The position numbers were made by a program, and so were the translations under genes. A stretch of 11,755 bases of DNA from an uncultured Prevotellaceae bacterium (GTDB lineage: Bacteria > Bacteroidota > Bacteroidia > Bacteroidales > Bacteroidaceae), in NCBI GenBank assembly GCA_946407325.1, contig CAMJNN010000033.1:1-11755 (forward strand), given 5' to 3'. Below the pieces are notes generated by a model. It saw only the letters and a list, made by a program, of their open reading frames with translations, was not told where the DNA came from and ran no database searches. This document shows positions 6,727 through 11,755 of this stretch, one piece after another. Within the stretch, counting starts at the first letter, position 1. The number at the start of each line of letters is the position of its first letter.

Positions 6727-7629
6727 ATGAGTAAAATCTTTCATACTGATAGTTGCCCTATCTGTGGTAGTAATAGCTTACACAAGGAGTTTCCTGCCGT
6801 TGACCGCATGGTGAGCCAGGAAACTTTTGATGTGTGGCTTTGCGATCATTGTGGCTTCAGGTTTACTCAAGATGTTCCAGATGAGACAGAGATCGATAGG
6901 TATTACGAATCCACCGATTACATTTCTCATTCGGATACAGAGAAAGGTTTGATGAACCGACTTTATCACTTGGCTCGCAATATGATGCTCACAGCTAAAG
7001 CTGGTCATGTAACGAGAGCTACTGGGTTACGACAAGGTTGGTTGTTGGATATAGGCTCAGGAACGGGTTATTTTGCACACCTTATGACAGAATGGGGATG
7101 GACGGTTCGTGCCATTGAAAAGAATGCACAAGCTCGTCAATTTGCCCAAGACCACTTTGGTTTGAAGAGTGATGGTGATGAAGCTTTTGCTACGCTTGAT
7201 GAGCATTCCTACGATTGCATTACCTTATGGCATGTGCTGGAGCACTTACAACCCCTCGATGAAATGGGCAAAAATCTGCATCGTTGGCTTAAGGATGAAG
7301 GAGCAGTACTGATAGCTGTACCCAATCATCTCTCTACTGATGCCCGCCATTATGGTGCCGATTGGGCTGCTTGGGATGTCCCTCGTCATTTGTGGCATTT
7401 CACTCCTGCGACCATGCAACTATTTGCCGAGAAGCACGGATTCAAGATTATCAAGACTATCCCGATGCCCCTCGACGGTTTTTATGTGAGTATGCTTACC
7501 GAGCAACAATTAGGTCATACAATAAGCTTCTTACGTGGACTTTGGCAGGGTTTTCTTGCTTGGATAAGCAGTTGGGGACATAAGGAACGAAGCAGTTCTC
7601 TGATTTATGTATTAAAGAAGAAAGTATAA
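6727..7629 (+). CDS. Zinc-ribbon class I SAM-dependent methyltransferase
   Basis: A 300-residue soluble protein with two parts. Residues 10-42 hold two CxxC pairs (C10PIC13 and C39DHC42), a probable zinc ribbon. Residues about 100-200 are a class I Rossmann methyltransferase: WLLDIGSGTGYFA (105-117) is the SAM-binding glycine loop, the acidic E131 in VRAIEKN would bind the ribose, and LWHVLEHL (167-174) is the motif seen in UbiG/Methyltransf_23-type enzymes. The C-terminal section (DVPRHLWHFTP at 217-227) is common in uncharacterised sugar- or lipid-linked members. The target molecule cannot be inferred. A GTG at 6712 would add five residues, but ATG 6727 better fits the predicted transcript start. 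It is 4 nt upstream of ftsX, so the two are co-transcribed. Confidence 0.85.
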   Translation: MSKIFHTDSCPICGSNSLHKEFPAVDRMVSQETFDVWLCDHCGFRFTQDVPDETEIDRYYESTDYISHSDTEKGLMNRLYHLARNMMLTAKAGHVTRATGLRQGWLLDIGSGTGYFAHLMTEWGWTVRAIEKNAQARQFAQDHFGLKSDGDEAFATLDEHSYDCITLWHVLEHLQPLDEMGKNLHRWLKDEGAVLIAVPNHLSTDARHYGADWAAWDVPRHLWHFTPATMQLFAEKHGFKIIKTIPMPLDGFYVSMLTEQQLGHTISFLRGLWQGFLAWISSWGHKERSSSLIYVLKKKV

Positions 7630-7633
7630 ATAC

Positions 7634-8500
7634 ATGACAAAGAAAACAAGATTTTTCAATTTGCAGACGGCTACGGCTACCGTTAGTACCACTCTGGTGC
7701 TGATAGTGTTAGGCGTGGTGGTGTTCTTTGCCTTGGCGGCTCGAAGCGTATCGGTATATGTAAAGGAGAATGTCAATTTCTCCCTGCTCATCAGCGATGA
7801 TATGCCAGAGCCGGAGATTGCCAAGCTGATTGATGACTTGAAAACGAAGCCGTTCGTGAAGAGTGCTGAATATATTTCAAAAGCACAGGCATTGGAAGAG
7901 ATGAAGGTCGAGCTGAACACTGACCCTGAAGAGTTTCAGGGCTACAACCCCTTCCCTGCATCCGTAAAAATCAAACTTCGTGCCGACTATGCCAACAACG
8001 ATAGCATTGCCAAGATAGAAAAGCAGCTTAGTACCAATATCAATATTCAGGAAGTGCTTTACCAGAAAAACCTGATTGAGAGTATGAACCGTCATATTGC
8101 CCAATTGGAGTTGATGCTCATTGGTTTGGCTTTGGTGTTGGGACTTATCTCGTTTGCCCTCATCAACAATACCATCCGCCTTACGGTCTATTCACAACGA
8201 TTTCTCATTTACACCATGAAACTGGTGGGTGCCAGTCGTTCGTTCATCCGTCGTCCTTTCATGGTCAGAAACTTCTGGATAGGCATCATGGCAAGTTTGT
8301 TGGCCAACCTGGCCTTGTGGGGAGCAGCTGTTTGGCTGGTGATGAATGAACCTCATCTTATCGAGGTGATCTCGCCCGATGTGTTGCTCACCGTCAGTGG
8401 GGTAGTACTTCTTACAGGTGTGCTTCTCACGTTGCTTTGTGCCTACTGGTCGGTGAACCGCTTCCTGAAGATGAAGGCAAGTAAATTGTATTACGTATAA
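7634..8500 (+). CDS. ftsX: Cell division protein FtsX (ABC permease-like)
   Basis: FtsX forms the membrane half of the FtsEX complex, which links ATP hydrolysis in the cytoplasm to activation of peptidoglycan hydrolases at the septum. The 288 residues show the family topology: a short cytoplasmic N-terminus, TM1 (about 19-38), a periplasmic domain (about 42-155; VKSAEYISKAQALEEMK is typical), then TM2 (about 159-180), TM3 (about 213-236) and TM4 (about 250-273). The cytoplasmic segment MKLVGASRSFIRRPFM (195-210) between TM2 and TM3 is the FtsE coupling region and is well conserved. The partner ATPase gene ftsE is not adjacent, unlike in Proteobacteria. It starts 4 nt after the methyltransferase stop, and the DUF3098 gene starts 8 nt after its own stop. 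Confidence 0.93.
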   Translation: MTKKTRFFNLQTATATVSTTLVLIVLGVVVFFALAARSVSVYVKENVNFSLLISDDMPEPEIAKLIDDLKTKPFVKSAEYISKAQALEEMKVELNTDPEEFQGYNPFPASVKIKLRADYANNDSIAKIEKQLSTNINIQEVLYQKNLIESMNRHIAQLELMLIGLALVLGLISFALINNTIRLTVYSQRFLIYTMKLVGASRSFIRRPFMVRNFWIGIMASLLANLALWGAAVWLVMNEPHLIEVISPDVLLTVSGVVLLTGVLLTLLCAYWSVNRFLKMKASKLYYV

Positions 8501-8508
8501 AACAAAAT

Positions 8509-8742
8509 ATGGACAAGAAAAATTTTACATTTGGCAAGAACAATCTGATACTGATTGCTATCGGTGTGGTAGTGGTCATCATCGGCTTTTTGTTGATGAC
8601 GGGTCCCAGTACTACCGTCAATCATTTTGAACCCGACATTTTCAGTATAAGACGAGTGAAGATTGCCCCTGTGATATGCCTTATCGGCTTTGTGCTGATG
8701 GTATATGCCGTTATAACTAAACCAAAGGAGGATAAGCAATGA
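8509..8742 (+). CDS. DUF3098 family small membrane protein
   Basis: A 77-residue protein with two predicted membrane helices (about 13-31 and 53-70) joined by a polar loop, and charged ends (DKK at the start, KPKEDKQ at the end). The pattern FGKNN, then GFLLM, then [23 protein letters not shown] fits the Bacteroidota family DUF3098, as I recall its consensus. Its function is unknown. Its position between ftsX and uppP suggests a role related to the cell envelope or division, but that is inference from neighbours only. Its last codons contain a Shine-Dalgarno-like AGGAGG, and its TGA overlaps the uppP ATG by four bases (ATGA at 8739-8742). Confidence 0.85.
   Translation: MDKKNFTFGKNNLILIAIGVVVVIIGFLLMTGPSTTVNHFEPDIFSIRRVKIAPVICLIGFVLMVYAVITKPKEDKQ
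8726..8731 (+). promoter_or_regulatory. Canonical Shine-Dalgarno sequence before uppP
   Basis: AGGAGG ends 7 nt before the uppP ATG at 8739, the textbook spacing. It is notable because the other starts in the window have A-rich leaders without such a motif. The bases also encode Lys-Glu-Asp of the DUF3098 protein, so the match could be partly chance. Confidence 0.55.
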
Positions 8743-9539
8743 GTTGGTTAGAAGCATTGATATTGGGTATGATTCAAGGCCTTACCGAGTACCTGCCTGT
8801 AAGTAGTAGCGGACATTTGGCTATCGGTTCGGCTTTATTTGGCATCCAGGGAGAGGATAACCTGACTTTCTCCATTGTAGTACATGTTGCAACGGTGCTC
8901 AGTACGTTGGTCATCCTCTGGAAGGAAGTCGATTGGATATTCCGAGGCTTGTTTAAGTTCCAGATGAACGATGAGACCAAGTATTTCATCAATATCATCA
9001 TCTCCATGATACCCATTGGTATTGTGGGCTTATTCTTTAAAGATAAGGTGGAGGAGATATTTGGTTCGGGCTTGTTTATTGTAGGTCTGATGCTGTTGGT
9101 AACAGCCACTTTACTTGCCTTCTCTTATTATGCAAAACCTCGCACGAAAGAGCATATCAGCATGAAGGATGCCTTCATCATTGGTTTGGCACAGGCATGT
9201 GCTGTGTTGCCTGGCTTAAGCCGTAGTGGTAGTACCATTGCCACAGGTTTGCTGTTGGGCGACAAGAAAGAAAAGCTGGCACAGTTCTCTTTCCTAATGG
9301 TCATTCCTCCCATTTTGGGTGAGGCTCTCCTTGACGGCTTGAAGATAGTGAAAGGAGCAGCTGAGGCAAATGCCGATGTGTCTTTGGTGGCATTGATTGT
9401 AGGCTTCCTCTCAGCTTTTGTTTTTGGTTGCATAGCCTGCAAATGGATGATCGACATTGTGAAGAAGGGCAAACTGATATATTTTGCCGTTTATTGTGCC
9501 TTTGTGGGAATCGCCACGCTTTTGTTTAGTTTGATATAA
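8739..9539 (+). CDS. uppP: Undecaprenyl-diphosphatase UppP (BacA family)
   Basis: UppP is an integral membrane enzyme that removes one phosphate from undecaprenyl diphosphate, regenerating the lipid carrier used for peptidoglycan and surface glycans; in many bacteria its overexpression confers bacitracin resistance. The 266-residue protein has the two inverted-repeat signature loops: [14 protein letters not shown] (14-27, with E17, the serine cluster and H26) and [10 protein letters not shown] (157-166, with R162 probably equivalent to E. coli R174). The position matching E. coli E17 is Q13 here, as in many Gram-positive homologues. Several hydrophobic helices cover the rest. It overlaps the DUF3098 gene by 4 nt. 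Its link to ispG is metabolic: ispG feeds the isoprenoid pool from which the carrier is built. Confidence 0.95.
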   Translation: MSWLEALILGMIQGLTEYLPVSSSGHLAIGSALFGIQGEDNLTFSIVVHVATVLSTLVILWKEVDWIFRGLFKFQMNDETKYFINIIISMIPIGIVGLFFKDKVEEIFGSGLFIVGLMLLVTATLLAFSYYAKPRTKEHISMKDAFIIGLAQACAVLPGLSRSGSTIATGLLLGDKKEKLAQFSFLMVIPPILGEALLDGLKIVKGAAEANADVSLVALIVGFLSAFVFGCIACKWMIDIVKKGKLIYFAVYCAFVGIATLLFSLI

Positions 9540-9542
9540 TTC

Positions 9543-9570
9543 TCAATTTTCAATTGTCAATTATCAATTA
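9543..9570 (+). repeat. Four-unit heptamer ladder upstream of truB
   Basis: Four consecutive 7-nt units, TCAATTT, TCAATTG, TCAATTA and TCAATTA, fill most of the 37-nt gap between uppP and truB. Six bases (ATTAAA) separate the last unit from the truB ATG at 9577. A matching ladder stands before queA with the same unit number and the same 6-nt distance. There is no Shine-Dalgarno. It may be a small tandem repeat, a translation-enhancing leader, or both. Confidence 0.7.
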
Positions 9571-9576
9571 ATTAAA

Positions 9577-10374
9577 ATGCTTGATTTCCAGAAAGGTGAA
9601 ATACTGTCATTCGATAAGCCCTATGGGTGGACATCCTTTCGTGTGGTGAATCACGTGAGGCATTTCATCTGCAAGCGATTGGGAGTAAAGAAGCTCAAAG
9701 TAGGTCATGCCGGCACCCTCGACCCTTTGGCTACAGGAGTGATGACGATATGTACAGGCCGAGCTACCAAGCAGATAGAAGAGTTGCAATATCACACCAA
9801 GGAATATGTGGCTACGTTGTGCTTGGGTGCCACCACACCTTCCTATGATCAGGAGCACCCATTGGATGCTACTTATCCTACGGAACACATCACCCGTGAG
9901 TTGGTAGATCAAACCTTGCAGCATTTCAAGGGTGAGATTTGGCAAGTGCCACCTGTCTATTCGGCTTGCAATGTGGATGGCAAACGTGCCTACCTTTATG
10001 CACGCAAAGGACAAGAGGTGGAACTGAAACCCAAGTTGTTGGTGATAGATGAGATTGAATTGCTTGACTTTGAAAAGCTTACAGATTATAAGCCATCACC
10101 CTACAGAAGGAAGGAACCTTCTGAGGATGAGGCCCAACTGATGGAAACAGGCGATTTCTACCAACTGAAGATCAGGGTGGTTTGCTGTAAAGGCACCTAT
10201 ATCCGTGCGTTGGCAAGAGACATTGGTGAAGCTTTGCATAGTGGGGCACATCTCACGGCCCTTCGTCGCACTAGGGTAGGTGACGTTAGGGTGGAACAGT
10301 GCCTTGACCCAGAACAATTTGAGGCTTGGCTGAAGGAGCAGGAAGTGGCTCCTTATATAAATGAAAGTAGTTAA
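9577..10374 (+). CDS. truB: tRNA pseudouridine(55) synthase
   Basis: TruB converts U55 in the T-loop of most tRNAs to pseudouridine and also helps tRNA fold. The 265-residue protein starts with the expected GEILSFDKPYGWTSF (7-21) and has the catalytic loop VGHAGTLDPLATGVM (42-56), where D49 is the catalytic aspartate. PPVYSACNVDGKRAYLYAR (125-143) and TYIRALARDIG (207-217) are the other conserved stretches, and TALRRTRVGD (227-236) ends the core. A polar segment at about 167-192 looks like an insertion between core strands, and there is no C-terminal PUA domain. It sits 37 nt after uppP, behind a heptamer ladder, and 60 nt before queA, another tRNA-modification gene. Confidence 0.95.
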   Translation: MLDFQKGEILSFDKPYGWTSFRVVNHVRHFICKRLGVKKLKVGHAGTLDPLATGVMTICTGRATKQIEELQYHTKEYVATLCLGATTPSYDQEHPLDATYPTEHITRELVDQTLQHFKGEIWQVPPVYSACNVDGKRAYLYARKGQEVELKPKLLVIDEIELLDFEKLTDYKPSPYRRKEPSEDEAQLMETGDFYQLKIRVVCCKGTYIRALARDIGEALHSGAHLTALRRTRVGDVRVEQCLDPEQFEAWLKEQEVAPYINESS

Positions 10375-10400
10375 CAGATTATTGGATTGAGGTTTTACTC

Positions 10401-10428
10401 TCAATTTTCAATATTCAATATTTAATTA
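10401..10428 (+). repeat. Four-unit heptamer ladder upstream of queA
   Basis: Units TCAATTT, TCAATAT, TCAATAT and TTAATTA run without gaps and end exactly 6 nt before the queA ATG at 10435 (spacer AATAAG). The stretch shares TCTCAATTTTCAAT at its left edge with the ladder before truB, and then diverges, with the last unit degenerate. The 60-nt gap also holds a weak hairpin (ATTGAG 10386-10391 with CTCAAT 10400-10405), too weak to call a terminator. Confidence 0.65.
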
Positions 10429-10434
10429 AATAAG

Positions 10435-11493
10435 ATGAAACTATCACAGTTTAATTTCCGTCTGCCAGGGGACAAAATTGCTCAGTTCCCTACAGAGTAT
10501 CGCGATGAGAGTCGCTTGTTAGTGTTACATCGCCAGACAGGTGAGATTGAGCATAAGGTGTTTAAGGAGATCATCAATTATTTCGATGACAAGGACGTTT
10601 TTGTGTTCAACGACACCAAGGTTTTCCCTGCTCGCTTGTATGGTAATAAGGAGAAAACGGGTGCTCGTATCGAGGTTTTCCTGCTCCGTGAGCTCAATGA
10701 AGAACAGCGTTTGTGGGATGTCTTGGTCGATCCTGCCCGTAAGATCCGTATTGGCAACAAACTCTATTTCGGTGAGGATGAATCGATGGTGGCCGAGGTA
10801 ATCGACAACACCACTTCTCGTGGTCGTACCCTTCGTTTCCTATATGATGGTCCGCACGATGAGTTCAAGCGCGTGCTCTATTCTTTGGGTGAGACACCCC
10901 TGCCTCATGAGATCATCAAACGCGAGCCTGTGGCTGAAGATGCAGAACGTTTCCAGTCTATCTTTGCCAAGAACGAGGGTGCCGTTACGGCTCCTACGGC
11001 CAACTTGCATTTCAGTCGTGAGGTAATGAAACGCCTGGAGATCAAAGGTGTCGATTTCTCTTTCATTACCTTGCATGCTGGCTTGGGCAACTTCCGTGGG
11101 GTAGATGTGGAAGACCTTACGAAGCACAAGACCGACTCTGAACAGATGTATATCACCCAGGAAGCTGCCGATATCGTCAATCGTGCTAAGGATAACAAAC
11201 GTCAGATCTGTGCCGTTGGCACTACTACCATGCGTGCGATCGAAAGCAGTGTGAGCACTGACGGACATTTGAAGGTGTTCTCAGGGTGGACCAACAAGTT
11301 CATCTTCCCACCTTATCAGTTTACGGTAGCCAACGCTATGGTGTCCAACTTCCACTTGCCATTATCTACCTTATTGATGGTGGTAGCCGCTTTTGGTGGT
11401 TACGAGCAAGTAATGGAGGCTTACCATGTGGCCCTGAAGGAGGGCTATCGCTTTGGTACTTACGGCGATGCGATGCTCATAACCGATAAGTGA
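10435..11493 (+). CDS. queA: S-adenosylmethionine:tRNA ribosyltransferase-isomerase
   Basis: QueA transfers and isomerises the ribose of SAM onto preQ1-modified tRNA to make epoxyqueuosine, the late step of queuosine synthesis at the wobble base of His, Asp, Asn and Tyr tRNAs. The 352-residue length is normal. Conserved stretches are [10 protein letters not shown] (22-31), [13 protein letters not shown] (58-70), GETPLPHEI (152-160), APTANLHFS (186-194), LHAGLGNFR (213-221), [12 protein letters not shown] (260-271), [11 protein letters not shown] (304-314) and YGDAMLI (343-349). Residue N190 replaces the glycine usually seen in TAGLHF. No other queuosine genes are nearby. Its TGA overlaps the folK ATG by one base (TGATG at 11491-11495), so the two are probably coupled. 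Confidence 0.95.
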   Translation: MKLSQFNFRLPGDKIAQFPTEYRDESRLLVLHRQTGEIEHKVFKEIINYFDDKDVFVFNDTKVFPARLYGNKEKTGARIEVFLLRELNEEQRLWDVLVDPARKIRIGNKLYFGEDESMVAEVIDNTTSRGRTLRFLYDGPHDEFKRVLYSLGETPLPHEIIKREPVAEDAERFQSIFAKNEGAVTAPTANLHFSREVMKRLEIKGVDFSFITLHAGLGNFRGVDVEDLTKHKTDSEQMYITQEAADIVNRAKDNKRQICAVGTTTMRAIESSVSTDGHLKVFSGWTNKFIFPPYQFTVANAMVSNFHLPLSTLLMVVAAFGGYEQVMEAYHVALKEGYRFGTYGDAMLITDK

Positions 11494-11755
11494 TGCTGTA
11501 CTTAGGATTAGGCTCTAACTTGGGCGACAAGCGCAATAACTTGTTGCAAGCTGTTGCCTTGATAAGCGAACGGGTGGGCAGGGTTGTCTGCCTGTCACGC
11601 TTTTATGAGACCGAGCCTTGGGGCTATGCTTCCAACAATACTTATCTGAATGCTGCCTTAGGGGTTGAAACATCGCTCTCTCCCCTTGAGGTACTAAGCA
11701 TCACTCAGACCATTGAACGTGATTTAGGAAGGTTGAAAAAATCGATGAATAGGGA
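11493..11755 (+). CDS. folK: HPPK, 2-amino-4-hydroxy-6-hydroxymethyldihydropteridine pyrophosphokinase (5' part)
   Basis: The first 87 codons of folK run off the right edge. FolK transfers pyrophosphate from ATP to the pterin, the step before dihydropteroate synthase in folate synthesis. Clear signatures are [17 protein letters not shown] at the start, SRFYETEPWGYASNNTYLNAAL (about 34-55; pterin binding) and IERDLGR near the edge. The Mg-binding DLD motif expected later is beyond the window. It overlaps queA by one base. The reading frame is open to the last base. Confidence 0.93.
   Translation, partial: MLYLGLGSNLGDKRNNLLQAVALISERVGRVVCLSRFYETEPWGYASNNTYLNAALGVETSLSPLEVLSITQTIERDLGRLKKSMNR

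Noticed and set aside
7543..7560. Sigma-54-like site (TGGCAG ... TTGCT), considered because rpoN is present
   Set aside because: The spacing between the GG and GC elements is two bases too long, and it lies inside the methyltransferase coding region.
8774..9109. Minus-strand 111-codon open frame inside uppP
   Set aside because: It mirrors hydrophobic codons of uppP; no independent support was seen.
9187..9202. Second sigma-54-like site (TGGCAC ... TGTGC)
   Set aside because: Spacing is one base too long, and it lies in the middle of uppP.
9607..10014. Minus-strand 135-codon open frame inside truB
   Set aside because: It is antisense to a clearly conserved gene, has no recognisable domain or promoter, and looks like a codon-bias shadow.
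10383..10420. Hairpin between truB and queA (TATTG..ATTGAG with CTCAAT..CAATA)
   Set aside because: The stem is short, A+T-rich and broken by bulges, and it is made from the heptamer ladder; it is not a credible terminator or riboswitch.
10840..11268. Minus-strand 142-codon open frame inside queA
   Set aside because: It is antisense to strongly conserved queA motifs, and its translation resembles no known family.
1..11755. CRISPR arrays, insertion sequences, tRNAs, phage genes or defence systems
   Set aside because: No spaced long repeats, terminal inverted repeats with transposase, tRNA-like cloverleaf, or defence-type domains were seen; base composition and gene content look uniform and housekeeping.

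Overview
This window is a stretch of ordinary bacterial chromosome, almost certainly from the order Bacteroidales (Bacteroides/Prevotella-like). The evidence is: promoters of the Bacteroidota type (TAnnTTTG at -7); A-rich leaders with almost no Shine-Dalgarno sequences; the long three-domain form of IspG; a DUF3098 gene; and a gene order (methyltransferase, ftsX, DUF3098, uppP, truB, queA, folK) that I recall as typical of this group. No mobile element, CRISPR array, rRNA or tRNA is visible, and no intergenic gap exceeds about 100 bases.

Layout. (1) At 1-147 lies the C-terminal tail of a sensor histidine kinase, followed by a strong hairpin at 151-180 that can serve as terminator from both sides. 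(2) pepP, an M24 Xaa-Pro aminopeptidase, is on the minus strand (187-1563). (3) A short divergent promoter region (1564-1659) separates pepP from rpoN (sigma-54, 1660-3141), which is followed 13 bases later by a PAP2-like membrane protein (3155-3817). (4) A near-perfect promoter at 3829-3860 drives gcvH, purE and ispG (3897-6629). (5) A new promoter near 6692 starts a tight rightward cluster: a zinc-ribbon methyltransferase, ftsX, a DUF3098 membrane protein, uppP, truB, queA and the start of folK, which runs off the right edge.

The genes are housekeeping functions. Shared themes are isoprenoid and undecaprenyl-phosphate metabolism (ispG, uppP, possibly the PAP2 protein), one-carbon, folate and purine supply (gcvH, purE, folK), tRNA modification (truB, queA) and cell division (ftsX). 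The close spacings (4 nt, 8 nt, a 4-nt ATGA overlap, and two 1-nt TGATG overlaps at purE/ispG and queA/folK) suggest polycistronic transcription and translational coupling.

I found no convincing undescribed multi-gene system. The most interesting signals are small and non-coding: mirror-image pairs of -7 promoter boxes at 1599-1629 and 6672-6700, and two matching four-unit heptamer ladders that each end exactly 6 nt before the start codons of truB and queA.
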